Shown: positions 8,154-14,000 of the stretch, piece by piece | Layout of the letters: every line of letters starts with the position of its first letter | How positions within the stretch are numbered: the stretch's first letter is position 1 | NCBI GenBank assembly: GCA_902795555.1 | Contig: CADBLV010000143.1 | Span: 1-14,000 of the forward strand | Length of the DNA: 14,000 nucleotides | Source of the DNA: an uncultured Eubacteriales bacterium | GTDB lineage: Bacteria; Bacillota_A; Clostridia; Christensenellales; Aristaeellaceae | Reading direction: 5' to 3' | Notes under the pieces: model-generated | The model's input: the letters and a program-made list of their open reading frames with translations, nothing else | The model's database searches: none | Told to the model about the DNA's origin: nothing | Translations under genes and position numbers: made by a program

Positions 8154-8995
8154 GAGAAAGTCGAAAGTCGGTTTTGCTGGTTTTTCTGGCATCAGTATGC
8201 TTCAGCACAGGCGGCCTGTTCATCAAGCTGACGCCCTGGTCCGGGCTGGCCATCAACGGCGCGCGGAACCTGATCGGCTCGGGAGTCATCGGGATTTATC
8301 TGCTGATCACAAAGCACAGGCTTGTATTCAGCCGGCAGGTGTTTATAGGGGCTTTGTCCATGATCGGCGTGACCACCCTGTTTGCCGTGGCCAATAAGCT
8401 GACGACCGCTGCGAACACAATTGTTCTCCAGTTTACGGCGCCTGTGTTCGTGATTTTGCTCATGGCCCTGATTTATCATCAGAAGCCGGGAAAAGCCGAG
8501 CTGATTGTCTGCTTCCTGGTGTTGCTGGGCGTGGTGTTGTTTTTTGTGGACGGGCTTCAGGCCGGGAACCTGCTGGGAAATGTGCTGGCGGTGCTGTCGG
8601 GGATTTGCTATGCCGGGGTGTTCATGATCAACATGGGCAAAAATGCGGACGCGATTTCCTCATGCTTTCTGGGTCAGTTGGCTGCCGGCGTGATCCTGAC
8701 ACCGCTGTGCTTCGGGGAGACGGATTTTTCCGCCCGGACGATCGCAGCAGTGGTTGCCCTGGGCGTGATTCAGGTTGGCGGCGCTTATATCCTGTTTTCC
8801 ATCGGCATCAGGAAAACACCTCCTGTGACGGCGAGCCTGATCACGGGCATGGAACCGATTCTGAATCCTCTGTGGGTGGCGTTGTTCTACGGAGAACGGA
8901 TTTCTGCGCTGGCGACCATTGGGGCAGTGATCGTTGTATGTTCTGTCGTCGGATATAACCTTTTTCTGGCACGCGGGGGGAAATACGGAGGATAA
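8150..8995 (+). CDS. EamA-family (DMT superfamily) transporter
   Basis: A 281-residue, strongly hydrophobic inner-membrane protein with about ten membrane segments arranged as two EamA repeats, the usual layout and length for this drug/metabolite transporter family. The first repeat has FLASVCFSTGGLFIKL followed by NGARNLIGS, and its end has LQFTAPVFVILL. The second repeat shows the paired features GMEPILNPLWVALFYGERIS and VIVVCSVVGYN. Known relatives export amino acids, purine-type metabolites or drugs; the substrate cannot be inferred here. Translation is likely coupled to the Nudix gene through the ATGA overlap, helped by the GAGAGAGGG upstream. The next gene starts only 4 bases after its stop, and its last codons (GGA GGA) serve as that gene's ribosome binding site. 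Confidence 0.93.
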   Translation: MRESRKSVLLVFLASVCFSTGGLFIKLTPWSGLAINGARNLIGSGVIGIYLLITKHRLVFSRQVFIGALSMIGVTTLFAVANKLTTAANTIVLQFTAPVFVILLMALIYHQKPGKAELIVCFLVLLGVVLFFVDGLQAGNLLGNVLAVLSGICYAGVFMINMGKNADAISSCFLGQLAAGVILTPLCFGETDFSARTIAAVVALGVIQVGGAYILFSIGIRKTPPVTASLITGMEPILNPLWVALFYGERISALATIGAVIVVCSVVGYNLFLARGGKYGG

Positions 8996-8999
8996 ACAA

Positions 9000-10187
9000 A
9001 TGAGAAACGAAATGAAGCGAATCGGCGGGCGAGGAACCGGATGGCGGAAAGCGGTCGCGGGATTTCTGCTCGGGAGCGTGATGCTGATCACGATTGCGGG
9101 CGGCATTGCGGAGGCGACGTTGACGGAAAAGAGCCTGGAGCTTGGGAAAAGCCGGGTAGCCTATCCTGCGGTGTCCGGGATGGCGGATGCGGAGACGGAG
9201 GTGGCAGTGAATGAGACCATTGTGACGGAAGGTCATGTAAAGGATTACCTGGCGCGGATGAGTATGCTGATCTCCGGAGGACAGCTGACCACGGACTGGG
9301 AATGCGGGATCTTCGGGGATATTCTCAGCGTTTCCTTTCTGACAGAAGGCGCGGTGACGACCTCGCGCCATGAATCCGTTCGAACGGCGGTGAATCTTGA
9401 TTTGAAAACCGGCGAGCCGATTCACTGGACGCAGCTGATGCGGGATTCGGAGGAGGCGAAAGCCTTTTTGGAAGACTATCTGGCGGAGACCGTGGCGCCG
9501 GACCTGAGCGAGATGCTGCTCTGCAGCGAGGTGACGCCGATTCCGGACGCCTTTCGGATGGACGAAAGCGGGCTGACCTTCCTCTATCCTGCGGAGCAGC
9601 TTTGCACGCTGCATGATCGGGCGGGAGAGATTCATCTGGCCTGGTGCGAAATCCAGGAGTTGCTGAACACGGAGACGGGAAGCATTGCGGAACGAATGGG
9701 CGTACTGTCCTCGCTGACTTTGGACAATGAAAGCGGCGAGAAAATACGGGAAATGGCATCGGGTGGGCGTCTGGCCGGGATTCCGGCGTCTGTCGGAGAG
9801 CCGCTGAAGCCGCTGACGGATCGGTATCATCTGGCGATTGATCCGGACGTCTATGAAGGGGGACGGATGTTTTCCCTGGAGGGTGGCCCGTTTCGGCGGG
9901 TGTTCCTGCTGACGGATTTTCTGAGCGAGGAATGGGACGAAAGCATTGTTCAGGGCATTCGGGCGGATCGGGGGAATTATGCCGGCCTGTGCATTGGGCT
10001 TACAACCCGGGCAGAATGGCGAAAGGCGCTGGGCGAACCGGACTATGCCGTGGAGATTGATGAAGAAAAAGCTGAGCGAAACCGGACAACGCCGGGCTCC
10101 TGTGATTACTATCGCTGCGGCGATTATCAGCTGCGGCTGGAAAGTGACCTGGACGGTATTTTGAAAAGCGTGATCCTTGCGGAATGA
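9000..10187 (+). CDS. Secreted or membrane-anchored DUF3298-like protein
   Basis: I chose the ATG at 9000 because GGAGGA at 8987-8992 lies 7 bases upstream; an earlier in-frame ATG at 8934 would lie inside the transporter gene. The 395-residue product starts with a basic stretch and a hydrophobic segment (residues 18-37, ending GGIAEA), consistent with a signal peptide or single anchor. Residues 45-235 follow the pattern of DUF4163/DUF3298 domains (as in RsiV and PdaC): SRVAYPAVSGMAD, ILSVSFLTEG, a TAVNLDLKTGEPIHWTQL turn, then GLTFLYPAEQL. A second part near 340-395 has TTRAEWRKALGEPD and YYRCGDYQLRLESDLDGILKSVIL, a beta-rich unit seen at the end of many secreted Firmicute proteins. The role is unknown; envelope sensing or polymer binding is conceivable. 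It is the last gene of the operon. Confidence 0.75.
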   Translation: MRNEMKRIGGRGTGWRKAVAGFLLGSVMLITIAGGIAEATLTEKSLELGKSRVAYPAVSGMADAETEVAVNETIVTEGHVKDYLARMSMLISGGQLTTDWECGIFGDILSVSFLTEGAVTTSRHESVRTAVNLDLKTGEPIHWTQLMRDSEEAKAFLEDYLAETVAPDLSEMLLCSEVTPIPDAFRMDESGLTFLYPAEQLCTLHDRAGEIHLAWCEIQELLNTETGSIAERMGVLSSLTLDNESGEKIREMASGGRLAGIPASVGEPLKPLTDRYHLAIDPDVYEGGRMFSLEGGPFRRVFLLTDFLSEEWDESIVQGIRADRGNYAGLCIGLTTRAEWRKALGEPDYAVEIDEEKAERNRTTPGSCDYYRCGDYQLRLESDLDGILKSVILAE

Positions 10188-10253
10188 CCCAGATGAATCA
10201 GCCTTGGCATGATTGCTTTGATTTTTCAAAAAAGGAAAATTACCCTATTTTGG

Positions 10254-10267
10254 TTTGTCCGGACAAA
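10254..10267. repeat. 14-bp perfect palindrome TTTGTCCGGACAAA
   Basis: TTTGTCC and GGACAAA abut with no spacer, giving a 14-base two-fold symmetric site followed by a short A run. It lies 67 bases after the operon's stop and about 30 bases before the first GTTACACTCA copy. The zero-length loop makes a dimeric protein binding site or a transposon-related mark more likely than an RNA hairpin. It could be chance, since the flanks are not symmetric. Confidence 0.5.
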
Positions 10268-10298
10268 AAACGGCGGAAGCTGCGGAGCAAATCATCCC

Positions 10299-10498
10299 GG
10301 TTACACTCACATTTAGTTACACTCACGACTTCGGAATGGTGGGAAGCATTGAAATATAAGGACTCGAGATGGATCGGCGGTTACACTCAAGAACATGTAC
10401 GGAACAAAACAGACAATTGAAAAGCTTTATGTATCAAGGCGTCCGGGGCAGGATCGGTTACACTCATTGTGAGTGTAACCCGGGGCAGTTACACTCAC
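10299..10498. repeat. Cluster of GTTACACTCA repeats (five direct, one inverted)
   Basis: Exact copies of GTTACACTCA begin at 10300, 10316, 10380, 10457 and 10488, and the reverse complement TGAGTGTAAC lies at 10470-10479. Three copies have an extra G in front (GGTTACACTCA), and three are followed by C. Flanks are partly shared: GGATCGG precedes the copies at 10380 and 10457, and CCGGGGCAG precedes those at 10457 and 10488. Start-to-start spacings are 16, 64, 77 and 31 bases, so this is not a regular CRISPR-like array. Possible explanations are remnants of transposon ends (the inward unit would read TG...CA), a protein-binding array, or a non-autonomous element. Confidence 0.9.
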
Positions 10499-10499
10499 A
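10456..10499. other. Two mutually exclusive perfect hairpins sharing one arm
   Basis: GGTTACACTCA (10456-10466), TTG, TGAGTGTAACC (10470-10480) is an 11-bp perfect stem with a 3-base loop. The same inverted arm can instead pair with the next direct copy: TGTGAGTGTAAC (10468-10479) with GTTACACTCACA (10488-10499), a 12-bp perfect stem with an 8-base loop. Only one of the two can form at a time. Neither is followed by a T run on either strand, so a standard intrinsic terminator is not supported, though a hairpin here could still protect the 3' ends of the two convergent transcripts. Confidence 0.75.
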
Positions 10500-10514
10500 G
10501 CCTCGTGAGCCGGG

Positions 10515-11114
10515 TTATTTCTCTATGGTGAAAAGTTGAAGAGAACGAACGATCGCGGAGAGGCGATCCGCGAGGGACGTGGGACAGTTGACAGCATAAA
10601 GACCGGTCTCGGTGACGGTGTGGAGGCGAAGGGTGTCTCCGGATTCCATACGGATGGAGGCTTTGCCGAAGAGCGTCGGGCCGGCAACGGATGCGAAATG
10701 GAAATCCTGCTCCAGCAGGGAAAGCGCTGAGGCTGGATAGATGCTGCGGAGAATGAGAGGAAGACCGTCCTCGGTTTGCCAATAGAGGGTGGCAACCCGG
10801 GCGAAGCCATCTTCCAGGGCAGTGTCGGCGGAGGCAGCGGACACAAAGCGCATGCCGGAGCCGCTCATGAAGCTCATAACCGGAACAGGAAAGGTCGCAA
10901 CCAGGGAACGAAGATCGTTTTCCTCCGAGATATTCAAGGCAGGGCTGGGAGTCAGCAGCGGCTGGACGACAGGGGATTCCTGCGCGCCGGTTGGCTGCGG
11001 CTGCGCAATGATCAACGAAAAACAGGCTGCGGCGAGGGCGACCAGAGACAGGATGACGCTCAGAACCCGCAGCAGAAGCTTCAGGAGCTTTCGGACAGTT
11101 CCTTCCTTTTTCAA
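10515..11114 (-). CDS. Secreted or membrane-anchored protein of unknown function
   Basis: The frame is open upstream to an ATG at 11252, but that codon lies inside the promoter at 11236-11265, so translation must begin further in. The best in-frame candidate is TTG at 11114, giving 199 residues and a typical basic start (MKKEGTVRKLLKLLLR) followed by a hydrophobic stretch at 17-37, a signal peptide or anchor. AAAC near residues 28-31 is a poor lipobox. The mature part has a Pro/Thr/Ser-rich linker and then a compact alpha/beta region containing FARVATLYWQTEDGLPLILRS, IYPASALSLLE and MESGDTLRLHTVTETGLYAV, which reads like a real folded domain. I do not recognise the family. GAGGCG precedes the TTG by about 12 bases, so the start is uncertain. 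A 7-codon ATG frame (MRRFSRH) at 11134-11111 overlaps the TTG and may couple translation. Confidence 0.7.
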   Translation of the reverse strand: MKKEGTVRKLLKLLLRVLSVILSLVALAAACFSLIIAQPQPTGAQESPVVQPLLTPSPALNISEENDLRSLVATFPVPVMSFMSGSGMRFVSAASADTALEDGFARVATLYWQTEDGLPLILRSIYPASALSLLEQDFHFASVAGPTLFGKASIRMESGDTLRLHTVTETGLYAVNCPTSLADRLSAIVRSLQLFTIEK

Positions 11115-11235
11115 TGTCGTGAAAATCGCCTCATTTCTGAACCGTAGCTCATATAGGATAAGCCATCTGGCAGACGATGCCGGTATCCGTCCGCCCTGTG
11201 AACGAGAACGGAAACAGCCGCCTTTCTGAAATGAT

Positions 11236-11265
11236 ATTATAACGGGGAGCATCGGGTGCTGTCAA
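11236..11265 (-). promoter_or_regulatory. Consensus sigma-A promoter for the minus-strand gene
   Basis: Read on the minus strand, TTGACA (11265-11260) and TATAAT (11241-11236) are both perfect and are separated by 18 bases. Transcription should start near 11229, leaving a leader of about 115 bases before the proposed TTG start at 11114. This is the best promoter in the window. It shows that the longer reading frame starting at 11252 is not the real coding start. Confidence 0.75.
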
Positions 11266-11273
11266 ACGACAGC
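11258..11273. repeat. Inverted repeat over the -35 element (possible operator)
   Basis: GCTGTC (11258-11263), AAAC, GACAGC (11268-11273) is a perfect 6-bp inverted repeat that overlaps the minus-strand TTGACA. Its position is right for a repressor or activator of the minus-strand gene, in the divergent region shared with the translocase gene. It is short enough to arise by chance. Confidence 0.45.
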
Positions 11274-11349
11274 CGGAGCAGTGGGCTAATGCCGTGAGCT
11301 GGTGTGACAGGTCATCGCGGTGGGTTAACGCGGCGGGTCGGCATGAAAC

Positions 11350-11378
11350 TTGCGTTCTCAGAGAAAGAGATGTAAAAT
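11350..11378 (+). promoter_or_regulatory. Possible sigma-A promoter for the FtsK/SpoIIIE gene
   Basis: TTGCGT at 11350-11355 (3 of 6) and TAAAAT at 11373-11378 (5 of 6) are 17 bases apart, with an expected start near 11385, 34 bases before the ATG. The -10 is good and the -35 weak. It points away from the minus-strand promoter, so 11236-11378 is a divergent control region. I see no other structured feature between the two promoters. Confidence 0.5.
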
Positions 11379-11418
11379 AAATTGTTTCAGAAACCCTACC
11401 CTGCAAAGAGGAGGAAGT

Positions 11419-14000
11419 ATGGCTCAGAGGAGCAACGGAAGGAAACAGGCGCCTGCGTATTCGGCAGATACCCTGGCCCTGCGGATGATTGCGGGACTGG
11501 CGCTGGTAGCGCTGGGTGCGCTGATTTTCATGGCAGTGGATCTGCGAATGACGGGCAATATTTTTGAAGGGTTGCGGCGCGTGTGTACCGGGCTGTGTGG
11601 CAGTCTGGCCATGGTATTGGCTGTGCTGCCTTTATGGGCCGGCGGACTGGTGATCTGGTCGACGCAACGGAAAGCGCCGGTGAAACCCTGGCTGTACGGG
11701 GTGCTGTGCTTTGTGGCGCTGAGCGGCTTTATCATGCTGATCAGCGGCGGTGCCATGGAGCATCTGAGCCGTCAATACGGATCTTCCTGGGGCGATGTGG
11801 TTTCCGGGGCATATCAGGATTGTTCACGTACCGGCACGGGAGGCGGCGGACTGGGTGCGGCGCTGGCCTGGCCGCTATGGCGGTTTACCGGCAGCGTACT
11901 GGGCATTATTCTCACCTTTCTGCTGATTGCCTTCGCGGCTCTGATGGCGGTTGGCCTGACGCCGACGAGAATCAAAGACCTGATCACCGGACAGGCGGGA
12001 CGCCGAAGAGAAGAAAACCAGCACCAGCGCAGGATGTCCGAACAGGAGCAGATGGCATGGCAACAGCAACAAATGGCCGCCTGGCAGGAGAAGCAGCGAC
12101 AGCAGGCCCAAATCATTGAACAACAGCAGATGGCCCAGCGGCAGGCGCAGAACGCGATGCAAAATCAGCCCGGGTATGCTGCTCAGGCTTCTTTCACGGG
12201 GCCGGCGGGGCAGAGCATGACCGGCACGGGCCGGGGAAACAGCGTGGAGGCCTGGCAGCAGCAGATGGCGACGCAGCAGGGGGTTGCGGTTTCCGCGGGC
12301 GGGAGCAGGCTGAGCCAGATTTTTAAGCGTAGCAATCCGGAACAGCCGGCGCCGGTGAAGCAGCACAAGAGCAAAATCTTTGGGAGGAACCACGAGGAAA
12401 ACGACGGGCTGAGCGACGGAGGCATCCCGGAAGGCGGTGCGGCCATGCAGGCTGCCCGGCAGATGCAGGCGGCAAACGAGGGCCGAATTCGGATGACGGC
12501 CACCGGCGAGCCGATCGGACAGCCGAATACCCAGTGGACCTCTGGGCAGGGAAAGCAGGCGGAGAACCGGAACCGAACCCGTGACACGGCGATCGGAAAG
12601 AGCGCCGGGCAAACGGAGGAGCGGCAGCCGATCTGGCCTTCGGAGATGCGAAAGGCGGAGGAAGAGGAAGCCCGCCGGGCGGAGGAAGCACGCCTGAAGG
12701 GTTATCAGCGGCCTGAACCGGAGGAGGAGATTGAACCTGCGGCTTTGTCTGCGGACGCGGTAGCAAGAAAACTGCGCCATGATCATAAAGGAGAAAAACC
12801 AGCGATTCAGGAGACGATTTCAGATGCCCGCGAGGACACGGAAGACGCGGAAGCCCTGGCGGCGGAACTGCGCGACAAATGGGGCGACAGGCGCGGAAAG
12901 AGCGCCGGGCGGACCGGAAAAGCGCCGGGCCGGGCAGCGGGATCCGATACGGGACGGTCGGAGTGGGAATCCGAGGAAACCGGGCGAACCGGAGCAGGAC
13001 AGGCGGCGCAGGAAAACGACGGGACAGCGATTACGGAAGCAGATCCGGTCGGGAGAAGGCCGGATCGGAAGACGGGCTCCGGCGGGAAACAGGAAACGAA
13101 CGATGTCGGACGGAAGGATCGGAATCCGTCGGCGAAGCCTGCCGTGCCCGCTGTACAGATGACGGTCGGGATCGAGGCTTATCGGCCGTCGCTGAAGTTG
13201 CCGCCTAAGGAAACAACGGAGACGGCGCAGGAAGAATACTGGGAGCCGACGCCCTACTATGCGCCGCCGCTGACGGATCTGGCCAAACCCATGGCCAGCC
13301 AGGAGAGCACGGCGGCGGAGGACGAAATGCGATCCCGGCGGCTGGAAGAAACGCTGGCGAGCTTCAAAGTGACCGCAAGAGTGGTTCACGTGACACACGG
13401 ACCGGCCATCTCCAGATTCGAGCTGGAGCTGGCAGCTGGCACGAAGGTGAACAAGATAACCGAGCTGGAAAAGGATATTGCCTACGGCATGGAAGCCACC
13501 TCTGTGCGGATTGAGGCGCCGATTCCCGGAAAGAGTCTGGTGGGCGTGGAGGTGCCCAACCGGAAGGTTTCCACGGTGACGCTGCGGGAAGTGCTGGAAA
13601 GCGAGAAGATGCAGAACGCCAAGAGCCTGCTGACAGTGGCGCTGGGGAAGGATATCGCCGGCACACCGATCGTCTGTGATCTGGCGAAGATGCCGCACAT
13701 GCTGATTGCCGGCCAGACAGGCAGCGGAAAATCTGTCTGCATCAATACGATCATTAACAGCCTGCTGTTCCGGGCCAGTCCAGACGAGGTGAAGCTGATT
13801 CTGGTCGACCCGAAGGTGGTCGAACTGCAATGCTACAATGGCATTCCGCATCTGCTGATTCCGGTGGTAAACGATCCCCACAAGGCCGCGGCAGCCCTGG
13901 CCTGGGCTGTGGCGGAGATGATGGAACGGTACGACCGTTTCGCAGAGCGCAAGGTACGGAACCTGGACGGTTACAACGCCTCGCTGAGCCCTTCCGAAAA
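11419..14000 (+). CDS. ftsK: FtsK/SpoIIIE-family DNA translocase, N-terminal 860 codons (cut by window end)
   Basis: A hexameric, membrane-anchored ATPase that pumps chromosomal DNA through the closing septum at division or sporulation. The start ATG follows GAGGAGG at 11408-11414 with a short 4-base gap. Four membrane segments are visible at about residues 19-42, 55-80, 91-111 and 158-181. A long variable linker follows (about 182-635): first Gln/Met-rich (195-252, likely helical), then rich in Arg, Gly, Glu and Asp. The alpha domain begins near 636 ([27 protein letters not shown]). The RecA-like beta motor shows Walker A GQTGSGKS (765-772, K771) and Walker B LILVDPK with D797, then VNDPHKA and VRNLDGYN, all family hallmarks. 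The frame stays open to base 14000 without a stop; the end of the motor and the gamma DNA-reading domain lie outside. The linker is much longer than I recall for B. subtilis SpoIIIE. Confidence 0.95.
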   Translation, partial: MAQRSNGRKQAPAYSADTLALRMIAGLALVALGALIFMAVDLRMTGNIFEGLRRVCTGLCGSLAMVLAVLPLWAGGLVIWSTQRKAPVKPWLYGVLCFVALSGFIMLISGGAMEHLSRQYGSSWGDVVSGAYQDCSRTGTGGGGLGAALAWPLWRFTGSVLGIILTFLLIAFAALMAVGLTPTRIKDLITGQAGRRREENQHQRRMSEQEQMAWQQQQMAAWQEKQRQQAQIIEQQQMAQRQAQNAMQNQPGYAAQASFTGPAGQSMTGTGRGNSVEAWQQQMATQQGVAVSAGGSRLSQIFKRSNPEQPAPVKQHKSKIFGRNHEENDGLSDGGIPEGGAAMQAARQMQAANEGRIRMTATGEPIGQPNTQWTSGQGKQAENRNRTRDTAIGKSAGQTEERQPIWPSEMRKAEEEEARRAEEARLKGYQRPEPEEEIEPAALSADAVARKLRHDHKGEKPAIQETISDAREDTEDAEALAAELRDKWGDRRGKSAGRTGKAPGRAAGSDTGRSEWESEETGRTGAGQAAQENDGTAITEADPVGRRPDRKTGSGGKQETNDVGRKDRNPSAKPAVPAVQMTVGIEAYRPSLKLPPKETTETAQEEYWEPTPYYAPPLTDLAKPMASQESTAAEDEMRSRRLEETLASFKVTARVVHVTHGPAISRFELELAAGTKVNKITELEKDIAYGMEATSVRIEAPIPGKSLVGVEVPNRKVSTVTLREVLESEKMQNAKSLLTVALGKDIAGTPIVCDLAKMPHMLIAGQTGSGKSVCINTIINSLLFRASPDEVKLILVDPKVVELQCYNGIPHLLIPVVNDPHKAAAALAWAVAEMMERYDRFAERKVRNLDGYNASLSPSE
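12594..12910 (+). repeat. 17-bp direct repeat in the translocase linker
   Basis: CGGAAAGAGCGCCGGGC occurs at 12594-12610 and again at 12894-12910, exactly 300 bases (100 codons) apart and in the same reading frame, each encoding GKSAG. A near copy, CGGAAAAGCGCCGGGC, follows at 12915-12930 but is read differently (GKAPG). This suggests internal duplication or drift in a weakly constrained linker. Confidence 0.7.

Larger units (their letters stand above)
10188..10514. other. Intergenic region between convergent genes, repeat-rich, no convincing gene
   Basis: About 330 bases separate the stop of the plus-strand operon from the stop of the minus-strand gene. The first part is AT-rich (through about 10250), unlike the surrounding coding DNA, and the later part holds the GTTACACTCA repeats. 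A 78-codon frame starting at 10184 crosses it, but its protein reads through the repeats, has no ribosome binding site and resembles no family I know. No standard GC-hairpin-plus-T-run terminator is visible for either flanking gene. Confidence 0.7.

Noticed and set aside
8934..8999. ATG at 8934 as the start of the DUF3298-like protein
   Set aside because: It lies inside the transporter gene. ATG at 9000 has a well-placed GGAGGA and gives a proper signal-type N-terminus.
10184..10420. 78-codon plus-strand frame overlapping the stop of the DUF3298-like gene
   Set aside because: No ribosome binding site, no recognisable domain, and it reads through several copies of the GTTACACTCA repeat.
10299..10498. 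CRISPR array
   Set aside because: Repeats are only 10-11 bases, spacings are irregular (16 to 77 bases), one copy is inverted and there are no cas genes.
10789..11229. 146-codon plus-strand frame opposite the minus-strand secreted protein
   Set aside because: The minus strand has a consensus promoter, a signal-like N-terminus and protein-like composition. The plus frame is Arg/Ser-rich without motifs.
12820..13881. 353-codon minus-strand frame and 127/109-codon plus-strand frames over the translocase linker
   Set aside because: The FtsK frame is continuous here and runs into clear motor motifs. The other frames are by-products of GC-rich, charged-residue coding.

Overview
The window looks like chromosomal DNA from a fairly GC-rich Firmicute, probably a Clostridia-type gut or rumen bacterium. 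The reasons are AGGAGG-type ribosome binding sites, consensus sigma-A promoters, a SpoIIIE/FtsK translocase with four N-terminal membrane segments, DUF3298-like secreted proteins, and TTA/CTA/TCA codons rare enough that the antisense of a long gene stays open for over 900 codons. No rRNA, tRNA, CRISPR array, prophage gene or intact transposase is visible. Lineage is inferred from gene style, not from a marker gene.

Layout. (1) 1-1386: a weak promoter and a YcaQ/AlkZ-family DNA glycosylase-like winged-helix protein. (2) 1426-10187: a TTGACA promoter followed by five tightly packed plus-strand genes, probably one operon: a PatB/MalY-type PLP C-S lyase/aminotransferase; a 1632-residue protein joining a DnaQ-like exonuclease domain, a RecQ helicase and a complete UvrD-type helicase; a Nudix hydrolase; an EamA/DMT transporter (ATGA overlap); and a secreted DUF3298-like protein. 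(3) 10188-10514: about 330 bp without a convincing gene, holding five direct copies and one inverted copy of GTTACACTCA, with two mutually exclusive perfect hairpins, plus a 14-bp palindrome. (4) 10515-11114: a minus-strand secreted or membrane-anchored protein of unknown function, driven by a near-perfect sigma-A promoter at 11236-11265. (5) 11350-14000: a divergent promoter and the first 860 codons of a SpoIIIE/FtsK DNA translocase, running off the window edge inside its motor domain.

Function. The recurring theme is DNA and nucleotide maintenance: a lesion glycosylase-like protein, a nuclease-helicase-helicase fusion, a Nudix hydrolase and a DNA translocase. The PLP enzyme, EamA exporter and secreted protein may form a metabolite-handling or envelope group that shares the operon by position only. 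The two parts most worth a second look are the three-module helicase fusion and the GTTACACTCA repeat cluster. The repeat cluster resembles abutted transposon ends (TG...CA) or a binding-site/alternative-hairpin array, and no gene in the window explains it.
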